Shown: positions 1-9,680, counted from the first letter of the stretch. The stretch: DNA of 51,431 bases from [Phormidium] sp. LEGE 05292 (GCF_015207735.1 NZ_JADEWG010000040.1:1-51431), one strand, 5' to 3'. Notes: a model not told the origin generated them from the letters alone. Translations and numbers: made by a program.

Positions 1-89
1 GGGAGATGGGGAGATAAGCGGACAAGGGGATAACTCAAAACTTTCTCCTTAACTCAAAACTCAAAACTTTCCCCCTTCTGCCTTCTAAA
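1..89. repeat. Intergenic short-repeat tract at window start
   Basis: Low-complexity sequence with repeated GGGAGAT-like and AACTCAAAACT units, followed by a C-rich stretch ending in TTCTGCCTTCT. It resembles the other short tandemly repeated tracts in this window and has no open frame with coding character. It lies immediately downstream of rpsU, which is read on the minus strand. Confidence 0.5.
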
Positions 90-269
90 TTAACGCATCC
101 TTCTTTTCCGTCGTGCTGCGACTGCTTTGCGTTTGCGTTTTTCTAGGGGTGTTTCAAAATGACGATGATTTTTGACATCAGCCAAGATTCCGGCGCGAGA
201 AACTTGACGCTTAAATCGACGTAGCGCGGACTCTAATCCTTCATTTTCACCTAACAGGACTTGGGTCAT
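90..269 (-). CDS. rpsU: 30S ribosomal protein S21
   Basis: A 59-residue basic protein (begins [20 protein letters not shown], ends RRKRRMR) that matches bacterial S21, a small-subunit protein near the mRNA platform involved in initiation. Visible features are the conserved [16 protein letters not shown] segment and the Arg/Lys-rich tail. The ATG is preceded by a good Shine-Dalgarno (GGAGAAG, about 6 nt upstream), which fixes the start. Length is normal for a cyanobacterial S21. It appears monocistronic in this window, with an unknown gene upstream on the same strand 280 bp away. Confidence 0.95.
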   Translation of the reverse strand: MTQVLLGENEGLESALRRFKRQVSRAGILADVKNHRHFETPLEKRKRKAVAARRKRRMR

Positions 270-549
270 TTTTTCTTCTCCATGTATTACGATTGGTAGT
301 ATTTTGTGCGATCGGTTTGGTTTTTGCTGTAAGTTTAATTAGGTTTACCTAAAGAACAGATAAATCGGCACGGCAACATCTCCTAAATAATGCAGATCAA
401 TTCAGGAACCTAGTTTCGGAGATATGCCCGCTAAAACAGAAGCCTATACTCTGCAACAAAGAACAAAGCTTATAACCAAACTTGATTCACGACTAGTACT
501 TTAACATGAAATCCTTAGCTCTGAAGGACAGCAGAGGTTACAGCCATGC

Positions 550-1869
550 TTATCTCAATCGGCTTAGGTAAGAAAGGTCTATTGCGCCAAAGTGAATGCT
601 TAAGGCAATATTTAAATTTTCTAGGCATTGAATCAGCCACATTACTGCATCTCCAATGTTTGATTCATAATGATTAAATAAAATTGAAAACCGTTTTTCT
701 AAGTAAGGTTTAACTTTGCGGCAAATTAGTACCAGTTTTAGTAACAGACCAACTGTTTTGGTAGTACCTAAATTAGCTACCAAATCTATAAATACAAAAT
801 GTTGGGGTTGTTTTTGATTGTTAACTACCAAAAAGTTTAATAAGTTGGTACAGGTTCTAATGATTAAAAATTCGCTGACTGGTTGGGAATCGTTGTGGGG
901 TAGGGTATTTTGCAGATAAGTGTATAATTGTTTATTAAACTGACGTTTTCCATAACCTGGATCGATCGAAGATGTCAAATAAGCATAGAGTTGATTTTTA
1001 AAGTCTTTGTAAGTACGAGTTTTGCTAGTATGAGTGATGAAACTATGAGCTAAGTCACGATAGCTAGAGGAACCTTCGACTTTACCAACATATTGTTTCA
1101 CAGCACAAAACAGTTCGTTATCATTCAATAAAGTAGGGTTGTGAATTGTCCGATCGATTTGTTTAGAATGCAATTCTGGTCGAAGACGTGCTACTTGGGT
1201 TTGTCTTACTTGGTGAGTTATATATTGCGATAATTCAATTTCATAATTTCGTTGTGCTTCAGTTCGCATTTTCCCGATCGCTTGCTGGTCTTCGTAAGTG
1301 CTATCCTCGCTGAGTAAGCAATGCTCATATAAGTAAGGGTAGCGATTTATTAACTTGACTAAAGGTGTGTTTTTAACTTCACTTTTTTGGGCTATTGTTT
1401 TACTAACTGCTTCGGATAACCGTTGTAAGGTAGTGTATTGTTCAGTGTTGCGGAAGTTTTTTATTAGTTCCCGCAAGCGTCTGGCTGACTTGTAACGCAA
1501 GGTGTGGTCAAGAAAAGCAGGTTTAATTTCAAAGCAGGCGATTAATTGGGGAATTGTCGATCGGTGTTGCGGATGAATTTGCCAACGGTTGATTAATATA
1601 TGGCAGCAACGGTTCAGCACAAATTTAAATTGTGCCTCGGCGTATTTCGAGGTTATAATCTCATCCAACGCCTGCATGATTTCTTTATCTGGATAAGTTC
1701 CCCCTTCAATGAACAAAACTTTAAAGCGTTCAATGATGGAGTTTGGCGGTTCGACTTGTACTAATTTCAGCCAGTATTGATACAGTTTCTGTTCCGCCGC
1801 AGAGGACTGGCGTGTGTACGGTTCGTTCCAAGTAGTCACTTTTTTTCCCTTTCGTTTCCCAGGGCGCAT
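550..1869 (-). CDS. Conserved hypothetical protein (439 aa)
   Basis: A soluble, basic, mostly helical protein of 439 residues. I do not recognise a named domain. It begins MRPGKRKGKKVTTWNEPYTRQ (a very basic N-terminus) and carries a conserved-looking block around residues 45-95 (ERFKVLFIEGGTYPDKEI, then CCHILINRWQ). It has no signal peptide and no clear membrane segment. The body is rich in Leu, Gln, Arg and Tyr. HIP1-related CGATCG sites and codon use match the neighbouring housekeeping genes, so it looks resident rather than recently acquired. I recall similar proteins of 430-500 residues as cyanobacterial unknowns, but that is from memory. No function is assigned. Confidence 0.75.
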   Translation of the reverse strand: MRPGKRKGKKVTTWNEPYTRQSSAAEQKLYQYWLKLVQVEPPNSIIERFKVLFIEGGTYPDKEIMQALDEIITSKYAEAQFKFVLNRCCHILINRWQIHPQHRSTIPQLIACFEIKPAFLDHTLRYKSARRLRELIKNFRNTEQYTTLQRLSEAVSKTIAQKSEVKNTPLVKLINRYPYLYEHCLLSEDSTYEDQQAIGKMRTEAQRNYEIELSQYITHQVRQTQVARLRPELHSKQIDRTIHNPTLLNDNELFCAVKQYVGKVEGSSSYRDLAHSFITHTSKTRTYKDFKNQLYAYLTSSIDPGYGKRQFNKQLYTYLQNTLPHNDSQPVSEFLIIRTCTNLLNFLVVNNQKQPQHFVFIDLVANLGTTKTVGLLLKLVLICRKVKPYLEKRFSILFNHYESNIGDAVMWLIQCLENLNIALSIHFGAIDLSYLSRLR

Positions 1870-2434
1870 ATCATTCTGGCAACCACAGTTTTTGTATCCT
1901 GATTATTAATTATTACTCTCTGGTCGATTTTGAATCTATCCCAAAGAGGATGTCAAACAAGCATTTCCCTCTTTCGGATTTGAGGTTAGGTGCATGATTT
2001 TTTCTGAGTGCGATTTTTCAGCGCATTGGAAGCAAAGTAGATGCTTGCTGTTATTGCTTTGAAAGCTAAGTTCCCTTGATTTTTTTCCATATATTGCCTT
2101 GATCCTAGCCAGACTCTAGAAAGATTAGAAGTGATGTAAGTCACTTTAACTCAGGCTGTTTGCCCTGTACTCTTTCATTGCGCTTTACCGAGAAATTAAT
2201 CGATGAAAATATCACCCTTACAAGGTTTCCAACTAAAGCCGCGTCTGTCAAGGGGTCATCACCCCCTGTGTTTTTTACAACAAAAAAAATAATTTCACTA
2301 CTAAGATGGCATAGTTTATTGACTAGTACCTAGTCTTTTTGATAAAGACATTACTAAAAAAGCTAGATTTTATTTAAAGATTCTGTTAACTTACGGGCTG
2401 TGATTCAAGTTTTACCGAGGTTTAGTTTTTCACC
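1870..2434. other. 565-bp intergenic region upstream of murF
   Basis: Divergent intergenic region between the 439-aa gene (minus) and murF (plus). It holds no credible small gene. An inverted repeat AAGTGA-N6-TCACTT at 2129-2146 is a possible operator. A GC-rich hairpin at 2252-2264 is followed by a T-run (listed separately). The last 150 bp are AT-rich and presumably carry the murF promoter, but I see no confident -35/-10 pair. Confidence 0.5.
2252..2276 (+). terminator. Terminator-like hairpin in the murF leader region
   Basis: GGGGT-CATC-ACCCC is a 5-bp GC-rich stem, followed by CTGTG and a six-T run. It has the form of a rho-independent terminator on the plus strand, yet no plus-strand gene lies upstream in this intergenic region. 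It may stop a short leader or antisense transcript ahead of murF, or it may be fortuitous. Confidence 0.4.
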
Positions 2435-3796
2435 ATGCCCTGTTTAATTAGTCTATCTCAATTGTCTGAAGTTTTATTAGCTACACCTATAAATTTTACC
2501 AGTTTAGAGAGGAATTACTTAACAAAAGGCGTTTCTACAGATACTCGTAGTCTCCAGAAAGGGGATCTGTTTGTCGCTTTGCGGGGTAGCAACTTTGATG
2601 GTCACGAATTTGTGCAAGCTGCTGTAGCCAAAGGTGCAATCGCAGTGGTGACGGAGAAAGACCTCAGTAGTCAGGTGGGAGATGGGATACCACAATTAGT
2701 TGTAAAAGATACCCTAGAAGCTTATCAAGCGATCGCACAATGGTGGCGCAATCAGCTGACTATTCCGGTAATTTCTGTCACAGGCTCTTTCGGTAAAACT
2801 ACCACCAAGGAATTGCTCGCGGCGGTGCTGGCAACTCAGGGAAAAGTGTGGAAAACTCAGGCAAATTATAATAACGAAATTGGCGTACCAAAAACTTTAT
2901 TAGAACTAAGTTTAGAAGATAATTTTGCCGTAATTGAAATGGCGATGCGCGGTCGGGGAGAAATTGCTTTATTGTCAAAAATAGCACGTCCTAATATTGG
3001 GGTAATTACGAATGTGGGAACGGCACATATTGGCAGGTTGGGATCGGAAGAAGCGATCGCACAAGCTAAATGTGAATTATTAGTAGAAATGCCTAGCGAT
3101 AGTGTGGCGATTTTGAATGCAGATAATCAGTTGTTAATGGAAACGGCAAGGAAAGTTTGGCGGGGAAAAACGGTAACTTATGGTTTGGAAAATGGGGATT
3201 TCCAAGGTAAGTTAATTGACTCGCAGACTATGATGGTGGAGGGCATAAAGTTACCTTTACCTTTACCAGGTCGTCACAATGCCCAAAATTATTTAGCTGC
3301 TTTGGCAGTGGCGAAGGTTTTGGGGATTGATTTGACTCAATTTAGTAATGGTTTGGCGGTACAGTTACCAGAAGGTAGGGCGAAACGTTACGATTTACCT
3401 AATGATTTGGTGATTTTAGATGAAACTTATAATGCAGGTTTAGAATCAATGGTGGCGGCGTTGCATTTGTTGGGCGAAACACCAGGAAAAAGGCATATTG
3501 CTGTTTTGGGAACGATGAAGGAATTGGGAGATCGATCGGCAAAATTACATTATCAAGTTGGTGAAAAAGTCAAGGAATTAAAGTTAGATAATTTGTTGAT
3601 TTTAGTGGATGAACCAGAAACAGCAGAAATTGCTCATGGTGCAGCAGGTATTTCTGCGGAATGTTTTACTAATCATCAAGCAATTGTGGATAGACTAAAA
3701 GAATTGGTGCAACCAGGCGATCGCATTTTATTTAAAGCTTCCCATTCGGTAGCATTAGATAAAGTTGTCAATCAGTTTCGGGAAGTAATTAAGTAG
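2435..3796 (+). CDS. murF: UDP-N-acetylmuramoyl-tripeptide--D-alanyl-D-alanine ligase
   Basis: MurF (453 aa) is the cytoplasmic ATP-dependent ligase that adds D-Ala-D-Ala to UDP-MurNAc-tripeptide, the last soluble step of peptidoglycan precursor synthesis. Visible features: the N-terminal substrate loop STDTRSL (34-40), the Mur ligase P-loop VTGSFGKTTTKE (115-126), the NYNNEIGVP block that follows, the central EMAMRGRGEI and TNVGTAHIGRLGS motifs, and the C-terminal DETYNAGLESM segment. Length is normal. The gene ends in a short TAGTGGG repeat 60 bp before a GNAT gene on the same strand. No other mur or dcw genes are nearby, as is usual in cyanobacteria, where these genes are scattered. Confidence 0.97.
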   Translation: MPCLISLSQLSEVLLATPINFTSLERNYLTKGVSTDTRSLQKGDLFVALRGSNFDGHEFVQAAVAKGAIAVVTEKDLSSQVGDGIPQLVVKDTLEAYQAIAQWWRNQLTIPVISVTGSFGKTTTKELLAAVLATQGKVWKTQANYNNEIGVPKTLLELSLEDNFAVIEMAMRGRGEIALLSKIARPNIGVITNVGTAHIGRLGSEEAIAQAKCELLVEMPSDSVAILNADNQLLMETARKVWRGKTVTYGLENGDFQGKLIDSQTMMVEGIKLPLPLPGRHNAQNYLAALAVAKVLGIDLTQFSNGLAVQLPEGRAKRYDLPNDLVILDETYNAGLESMVAALHLLGETPGKRHIAVLGTMKELGDRSAKLHYQVGEKVKELKLDNLLILVDEPETAEIAHGAAGISAECFTNHQAIVDRLKELVQPGDRILFKASHSVALDKVVNQFREVIK

Positions 3797-3814
3797 TGGG
3801 TAGTGGGTAGTGGG
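3794..3814. repeat. TAGTGGG heptamer tandem repeat (3 copies)
   Basis: Three perfect head-to-tail copies of TAGTGGG begin at the murF stop codon. This is a short tandemly repeated repeat of the class common between genes of filamentous cyanobacteria. Confidence 0.85.
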
Positions 3815-3858
3815 TAATTGTTAAAATCAGCTATTTACTACCTAATGAGATATGAAAG

Positions 3859-4419
3859 ATGGCTAATTGGCACATTATTGATTTAGTTACTGAGGATAAA
3901 GAAGCTGTTGCACAAACAGCTACTTTATTATTTGAAGGGTTTAAAACTCATTGGGCAAATGCTTGGCCTAGTTTAACAGATGCTTTGGCAGAGGTAAAAT
4001 TATCTTTGGAAGAAGATAGAATTAGTAGAATTGCTATTGATGAAAATCATCAAGTTTTAGGTTGGATTGGGGGGATTAGTCATTATGATGGTAATGTTTG
4101 GGAGTTGCATCCTTTGGTAGTGCGATCGGACTGGCAAAAACAAGGAATTGGTAAGGCATTAGTTACTGACTTAGAAGCACAAGTAAAACAACGGGGGGGA
4201 ATTACTCTTTGGGTGGGTACGGATGACGAAGATGGCATGACTTCTCTGGCAAATATTGACCTTTATCCCAATGTATTTGAACATCTCGCTAACATTAAAA
4301 ATTTACATGGTCATCCCTACGAATTTTACCAAAAAATAGGTTTTGTAATTGTCGGAGTCATGCCAGATGCTAATGGTTGGGGAAAACCAGATATTTACAT
4401 GGCAAAAAGAGTGAAGTGA
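3859..4419 (+). CDS. GNAT family N-acetyltransferase
   Basis: A 186-residue protein of the GCN5-related acetyltransferase fold, which transfers acetyl from acetyl-CoA to an amine. The acetyl-CoA binding motif A is visible as VRSDWQKQGIGKALVTDLE (about residues 90-108; Q/R-x-x-G-x-G/A pattern). It is followed by the motif-B-like region ending YEFYQKIGFVIVGVMPDANG. The overall pattern (WPSLTDALAEV near residue 37, then LHPLVV) resembles aminoglycoside 6'-N-acetyltransferase-like members, but the substrate cannot be told. Its TGA overlaps the ATG of the downstream permease (TGATG), so the two are probably translationally coupled. Confidence 0.85.
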   Translation: MANWHIIDLVTEDKEAVAQTATLLFEGFKTHWANAWPSLTDALAEVKLSLEEDRISRIAIDENHQVLGWIGGISHYDGNVWELHPLVVRSDWQKQGIGKALVTDLEAQVKQRGGITLWVGTDDEDGMTSLANIDLYPNVFEHLANIKNLHGHPYEFYQKIGFVIVGVMPDANGWGKPDIYMAKRVK

Positions 4420-5606
4420 TGTTATTTGTTAAATATATTGTATTAGCTTTAACTTATCTCGGTTTAGGTTTGGGATATTTACCCGCCTTACGAATGAATC
4501 GCGCCACTATTGCAATGGCAGGTTCAGCTTTTATGGTAGCTTTAGGTGTATTAAATCTTCAAGAAGCATGGCAATCAATTGATCCCGGAACAATTGTATT
4601 TTTGCTGGGAATGATGGTGGTAAATTCCTGTTTGGGTGCAGCGGGTTTTTTTCAGTTAGCATTGGGATTTTTTACTCGCTTTGCCAACAGTCCTTTAGGG
4701 ATTTTGGTAGCGATTACTTTTGGCGGTGGTATTTTATCAGCGTTTTTTCTCAATGATACAACGGCGATTCTTTTAACACCTTTAACTATTAGTTTATGTC
4801 GGACTTTATTAATTAATCCAATTCCTTATCTGTTAGCTTTAGCGGGGGGAACGAATTTAGGTTCGGTAGCAACTTTGAGTGGAAATCCCCAAAATATTTT
4901 GATTGGTTCTTTTTCGGGGATTAGTTATTTAGAATTTGCGCGTTATCTGACACCAGTTGCTTTTATTTGTTTAATTGTACAAGTAGGTTGGTTATGTTGG
5001 CTATATCCTGAAGTGCGTTCTTTTAAACCTTTTGTTACATCTCCCCAAATTCGTTACCGTTTGTATAAACCTTTATTGATTAAAAGCTTGGTAGTTACGA
5101 TCGGACTATTAGCAGCGTTTTTAGCAGGCGCACCTTTAGCAGAATCAGCTTGGGTAGCAGCAACTTTTTTATTCATCACTCGGCGACTGAAACCACAGCG
5201 AATTTTAAAGGCGGTTGATTGGGATTTATTGGTAATGTTTGCCGGATTGTTTGTGATTACTAAGGCAACTCAAAAATTAGGAATTTTATATGATTTGACT
5301 GAGTTAGTGAAAGCACCTTTGAGTTTGTTGGGGGTGACGGTAGTACTTTCTAATTTGATTTCTAATGTTCCAGCAGTTTTAGTTTTACAATCAATGATTC
5401 CTCCTGGTGATACGAAAGCTTGGTTACTTTTAGCGGCGGGTTCTACTTTGGCGGGGAATTTGACGCTTTTGGGTTCGGTAGCTAATTTGATTGTGGCAGA
5501 GTTGGGTAGTAAGCAAGGTTATCGGTTATCTTTTGGCGAACATTTTCGCTTCGGTTTGCCTTTGACTTTGGTAACTTTGATAATTGCTTATTTTTGGATT
5601 TATTAG
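4419..5606 (+). CDS. SLC13/ArsB-type anion permease
   Basis: A polytopic membrane protein of 395 aa with about 10-11 hydrophobic segments, belonging to the ion transporter superfamily (SLC13/DASS, ArsB, NhaD). Family-like motifs are visible: SAFFLNDTTAILLTPL (re-entrant loop, Asn-Asp-Thr) and GGTNLGSVATLSGNPQNILI, with a second-half counterpart SNLISNVPAVLVL. The start is taken at the ATG overlapping the GNAT stop codon. A longer in-frame start 14 codons upstream would overlap the GNAT gene and adds a charged non-membrane leader. The substrate (sulfate, dicarboxylate, arsenite or Na+/H+) cannot be inferred from the sequence or context. Confidence 0.85.
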   Translation: MLFVKYIVLALTYLGLGLGYLPALRMNRATIAMAGSAFMVALGVLNLQEAWQSIDPGTIVFLLGMMVVNSCLGAAGFFQLALGFFTRFANSPLGILVAITFGGGILSAFFLNDTTAILLTPLTISLCRTLLINPIPYLLALAGGTNLGSVATLSGNPQNILIGSFSGISYLEFARYLTPVAFICLIVQVGWLCWLYPEVRSFKPFVTSPQIRYRLYKPLLIKSLVVTIGLLAAFLAGAPLAESAWVAATFLFITRRLKPQRILKAVDWDLLVMFAGLFVITKATQKLGILYDLTELVKAPLSLLGVTVVLSNLISNVPAVLVLQSMIPPGDTKAWLLLAAGSTLAGNLTLLGSVANLIVAELGSKQGYRLSFGEHFRFGLPLTLVTLIIAYFWIY

Positions 5607-5666
5607 GTTTTTGGTTGGGATGCAAGTTTGTTATTTTATATTGATGCTTGACTTTCACCTTTAATT

Positions 5667-6137
5667 TTAGGAAAATGTACACTGTTTCGCTGCTCTATTA
5701 GCATTGGCACTTCTTTTTAAGTGACCATTGGCATCATACATATTATCTTTCATACATTTTGTAACTTTTTGTACCATCATTGGCGTTGTAGCTTTTTGGC
5801 AAACTGACGCAGCAGCAGTAGCATTCATTTTCTCTCTTATTACAGAATTCGGTTTGTACATTAAGTCGTTCAGACAACTAGTAATATAGTTACTTTCTGC
5901 GGCTGTTGAGGCTTTTTGACAAGCGTTACTCGCAGCAGTTTCACTAATTTCAGAACGGCGGCGATTTCCGTAATACATCATACGATTCATGCAATGAATT
6001 TGGAATTCAGCATTAGTGGCGGCATTGGCAGGTGCAACGACGAAAGTGGTGAGGATTAGGGTAAGTGCGATCGCCAATCCAACTACTTTCTTTGGCAAAA
6101 TGCGATCGCTAATTTTTCCCCATGTCTTTTTACTCAT
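5667..6137 (-). CDS. Secreted protein with three Cys-flanked repeats
   Basis: A 156-residue protein with a signal peptide: basic n-region, hydrophobic stretch around 18-34, and likely cleavage after PANA at residue 39. The mature part is three imperfect repeats. Each starts with Cys, has Met-Tyr four to five residues later, an Ala-rich helix, and a closing Cys 24-25 residues after the first (CMNRMMYY...NAC, CLNDLMYK...SVC, CMKDNMYD...KQC). Two Cys per repeat suggest three helical hairpins stapled by disulfides in the periplasm or outside the cell. I do not recognise the family. It converges with the permease and sits downstream of the mannosidase on the same strand, separated by a repeat-filled gap. 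Confidence 0.7.
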   Translation of the reverse strand: MSKKTWGKISDRILPKKVVGLAIALTLILTTFVVAPANAATNAEFQIHCMNRMMYYGNRRRSEISETAASNACQKASTAAESNYITSCLNDLMYKPNSVIREKMNATAAASVCQKATTPMMVQKVTKCMKDNMYDANGHLKRSANANRAAKQCTFS

Positions 6138-6208
6138 TTCTTTATCTCTGCTTTTTTCACAAATCTAGATGATTTTATCATGACCTCACTCAGATGTTTA
6201 CTGATGTT

Positions 6209-6354
6209 TCTGGTTGGGTTGCGGGTTATTTTTTTAATCACAGATGAAATACAGATGAACACAGATAAACACAGATGTAGCTCAATATTTTTGGTTGGGT
6301 TGCTAGTTCTTTTTTTTAACGCAGATGAACGCAGATGTAGATAAATATTTTTGA
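6209..6354. repeat. Two degenerate copies of an ACAGATG/GGTTGGGTTGC intergenic repeat
   Basis: The segment GGTTGGGTTGC, then a T-run, then CACAGATGAA/CGCAGATGAA units occurs twice in direct orientation (around 6212-6285 and 6293-6345). Short ACAGATGAACACAGAT-like units recur inside. The same word family (CATCTGTG.., CATCTGCG..) reappears at 14929-15032 and near 27550, so this is a dispersed intergenic repeat of the genome. Confidence 0.6.
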
Positions 6355-6362
6355 TTTGTTTT

Positions 6363-9300
6363 CTAGATTTTACCTTTTCTATTTCCTTCTGCCTTTTTAC
6401 ACTCAAAGCTGGCGATTTTCCCAGGGGCAATTTTCCAGGTTTCTCCTGCCGATGACTTTTCAGGGGAGTCTATTTGTCTTTCTAACAAATCTATCGATCG
6501 CACAATCTCCACTAAGTCACTTTGCAGTTTTAATTCCGCTGTTTCCCCGTGACATTCGTAACAGCGCATTACCCATTGATTAGAGTTTCCTTCCGCCTGT
6601 TTGAATGCCATTAAAATCAGATTCTCGTCTGTTAAATCTAACAATCGACCAACCGCAGGTAAGGTTGGGTTTAGGTTTTCTTTTGGCAAGTTTAGCAACA
6701 TTACTTTTAATGGTAAGTTTAATTCATAACCCCGCCGAACTGTTTGGGCAGTTTGCCAATTTCCTTTGTGCGGATACAGGGCGTAAGTAAATTCATGTTC
6801 GCCTTTGTCGGCTTCCGGATCGGGCCAATTCGGACTTCTTAAAAGGGTTAATCTCAGTTGATTTGGTTGACTATCATAGCCGTATTTACAATCATTCAAC
6901 AAACTTACGCCGTACTCATCTTCAGTTAAATCTGCCCAACGCAAAGCGGGGACTTCCCATTTCGCTGTTTCTCTTGGTTCTTGGGGTTTGGTTCTTCTTT
7001 GAATCGCGCCGCAAGCTATCTCGTAAGTCGCCTTTTCCGCAGTTACATTCAGCGGAAATGCTGCTTTGACTAAAACTTGCCTTTCTTGCCAATCTATTTT
7101 GCTGCTGATTTTTAAAATTGGCGATCGCACTGACAGCACATAATCCTGAACAAACTCCGATTTCCCGATTTTTCTAATTACCCGCAACCTTTGTCTAATC
7201 TCTCCCTTTTCTACCCATTCTATCGATTCTAATTCTGCTGGCGGTAAGGGATTTTTTTCATAATTATGAGCGATGTTCCAAGCATCCCAATATTGTCCAC
7301 TGTCTTGGAAAGCTTGCAGTTGATTTCCCTCTGCTTCTCCCAACACTTCTCGCTGATTAACTTTGTCGAAAACTCTCCCTAAATTTCCCGTTTCCCCACT
7401 CACTTCTACCCGGAGAAATTCGTTCTCTAAAACCCAATCTTTTGCCCCGAAATTGTCATTTGAACTAACCAGTTCATTTTTTGCTACTATATATATAGTA
7501 TGATTAGCTGTTCTATTACTTTCTGCTGGATTTTCGCCCTCAACCAACGGTAAATCAAGCATTTCAGCTTGCCGAGGACATAACCAAAAGCCCCGATAAC
7601 CCACTGACGGCAGATCATGTGCGACAAAAATTAGCCTTTTTTGGTTATTTTCGGCGGTGATATCCTGGCTAGGAAGGGGTGTTCCCTCTAAGTCACAAAC
7701 CTGCCACAGCGTTTCCGCAGCGGGTAAAGTCACGGTGACGACTTCGGAACGATGCCAATTGAGAGAGTTAAAGACGACGATCGGTAAAGCCCCTGGTTTG
7801 GGGGGTGGGGGGAAGGCGATTTGAGATGCGATCGCTCTCCAAGCATTCTCTAAAATTTCTCCCCCCACTCGTTCCACTTCCTGCCAAGTTTGATTCGCTT
7901 CGACAAACACTTGGTTAATCGAGGTTCCCGGCAAAATATCGTGAAACTGGTTGAACAAAACTTGCTTCCAGGCATTTTCCAATTCGAGTTTCGGATAAAC
8001 CGCGCCAGTCGTTAGAGTTGCTAAACTCGCCCATAACTCAGCTTCGTACAACAACCCCTCGCACCGACGATTCGATCGCTTTTGATCTGCATGAGTTGTG
8101 TAGCAACCCCGATGGAATTCCAAATATAATTCATCTTGCCAAACCGGAATTGAAGAGTAAGGAATTGGCTGCGGTTCTCCTTGCAGTTGTTCGCGCAAAC
8201 TCTCTAAATAACTCTCGGATTTCGTGAACTCTAACTGCGGGAAAAACGGCGACTTCTGCCATCGTTGAACTGTTTCCAACATATCACGAGTCGGCCCTCC
8301 CCCATGATCTCCCACACCCGGTAGCCAAAGCGCATTTTTTACCCCAGTTTTAATCTCCCAATCAACCGCATAATTCGCCATTTTAATCGGTTCAATTCCC
8401 TCGCCAATTAAAGCAGACATCAAACTAAAAACTCGCGTGCCATCAGGAGATTGCCACCAAAAAGCGCCGTAAGGAAACTTAGTCGTATCGTTCCAAGTCA
8501 ACTTTTGCGTCACGAAATATTCAATTCCCCCAAGTTTGAGAAATTGGGGTAAAGTCGCACAGAAACCAAAACTATCTGGAACCCAAACCACCTTACTCAA
8601 TTGCCCAAATTTCTCTTGAAAATAAAGCTGACCGTAAAGGATTTGTCGGACGATTGATTCCCCGGAAATCAAATTTAAATCAGGTTCAATCCACATCCCG
8701 CCTATTAATTCCCAAACTCCCGCTTCCACCTGTTTTTTAATCTCTGTAAATAAGTCGGGTCGATGGGTTTCTATCCAAGCATATAAAGCTGGGGAAGTGT
8801 GGCAGAAAATTAAATCGGGAAAATCTTTTTGTAAATTCAGAACGGAGGTGAAAGTTCGTTGTGCCGCTAACCAAGTTTCGCTTACAGGCCATAACCAAGC
8901 CATATCTAAATGAGCATGACCTAACAGGGAAATTTTCGTTTGGCGATTGGGGATTTGTGAGTTTAAAGTTTCTCGTAAAACCGCTAATGAAGCGTCAAAC
9001 TTTTCTTTGTTTGGCAGGACTGACCAATCAATCTGCGAAATAGCCGTTGCTAAAATATTTAACTTGTCTCTGGCAAAAGTTTCGCAATGTTTGAGGATAA
9101 CTGCTAACTCATCAGCTATAAAACCTGGTTCTAAATTTTCAGTTTCCCCAGATTCATAAACGCAGCAAGCACGCATCAATGCTCCTCGGTCATGTCCCGG
9201 ACTGACTAACCGCAAAGCTACCATAATTTCCTCGCCCGGAGTTACTGAATTACTCAACAAAACTCTGGTAAAGTAATCCAATAAATCCCCCGCTTGCACG

Positions 9301-9680
9301 AACTGATTATTTACAAAAATTTGTGCATCTTCCGCCCACCAAGTTAAGGCTAAACGTAAAGATAATCCTTTTAAAGTATAGCCTGTTAAAGTTTTGGGAA
9401 TTACCAATTTTTGCGCTAGCCATAAAACCTTTTTACCTGCTGCCCAAATTACATGACCTTTGTTATTTAATTGGACGGTGGGCGCATTTTCCCAAAAGCT
9501 AGAATTTGACAAGTCGGATAAATTGATATCTGTTGGCGAATAGCGCCAGTTGGATATGATATCTACCTGAGATAGTTGCCGTAATTTTTCGATCGCAACT
9601 AAGATTTGTTCGCTTTGAGATTGAGAATCAGAAATCTTGGCAAAATTAGTTTGCTGATTACATAAGTTTTCTTCGCTCAT
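6363..9680 (-). CDS. Alpha-mannosidase, glycoside hydrolase family 38
   Basis: A 1105-residue cytosolic-type alpha-mannosidase (no signal peptide) that hydrolyses terminal alpha-mannosides. The GH38 catalytic domain shows the zinc-binding His-x-Asp in GHAHLDMAWLWPVSETW (about residue 250), the nucleophile Asp in VVWVPDSFGFC, the FWWQSPDGTRV segment, and the later GVGDHGGGPTRDML metal-site region. The central middle domain and the C-terminal beta-sandwich domains follow. Length is normal for bacterial class II mannosidases. I prefer the ATG at 9680 over the GTG three codons upstream because an AAGG Shine-Dalgarno lies 9 nt before the ATG but directly abuts the GTG. No sugar transporter or regulator is adjacent. 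Confidence 0.95.
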   Translation of the reverse strand: MSEENLCNQQTNFAKISDSQSQSEQILVAIEKLRQLSQVDIISNWRYSPTDINLSDLSNSSFWENAPTVQLNNKGHVIWAAGKKVLWLAQKLVIPKTLTGYTLKGLSLRLALTWWAEDAQIFVNNQFVQAGDLLDYFTRVLLSNSVTPGEEIMVALRLVSPGHDRGALMRACCVYESGETENLEPGFIADELAVILKHCETFARDKLNILATAISQIDWSVLPNKEKFDASLAVLRETLNSQIPNRQTKISLLGHAHLDMAWLWPVSETWLAAQRTFTSVLNLQKDFPDLIFCHTSPALYAWIETHRPDLFTEIKKQVEAGVWELIGGMWIEPDLNLISGESIVRQILYGQLYFQEKFGQLSKVVWVPDSFGFCATLPQFLKLGGIEYFVTQKLTWNDTTKFPYGAFWWQSPDGTRVFSLMSALIGEGIEPIKMANYAVDWEIKTGVKNALWLPGVGDHGGGPTRDMLETVQRWQKSPFFPQLEFTKSESYLESLREQLQGEPQPIPYSSIPVWQDELYLEFHRGCYTTHADQKRSNRRCEGLLYEAELWASLATLTTGAVYPKLELENAWKQVLFNQFHDILPGTSINQVFVEANQTWQEVERVGGEILENAWRAIASQIAFPPPPKPGALPIVVFNSLNWHRSEVVTVTLPAAETLWQVCDLEGTPLPSQDITAENNQKRLIFVAHDLPSVGYRGFWLCPRQAEMLDLPLVEGENPAESNRTANHTIYIVAKNELVSSNDNFGAKDWVLENEFLRVEVSGETGNLGRVFDKVNQREVLGEAEGNQLQAFQDSGQYWDAWNIAHNYEKNPLPPAELESIEWVEKGEIRQRLRVIRKIGKSEFVQDYVLSVRSPILKISSKIDWQERQVLVKAAFPLNVTAEKATYEIACGAIQRRTKPQEPRETAKWEVPALRWADLTEDEYGVSLLNDCKYGYDSQPNQLRLTLLRSPNWPDPEADKGEHEFTYALYPHKGNWQTAQTVRRGYELNLPLKVMLLNLPKENLNPTLPAVGRLLDLTDENLILMAFKQAEGNSNQWVMRCYECHGETAELKLQSDLVEIVRSIDLLERQIDSPEKSSAGETWKIAPGKIASFECKKAEGNRKGKI

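Noticed and set aside
6134-6430. A 98-codon minus-strand frame between the mannosidase and the secreted protein
   Set aside because: It translates the ACAGATG/GGTTGGG dispersed repeat and overlaps the mannosidase end in another frame; composition is Lys/Ile-rich and unlike a real protein.
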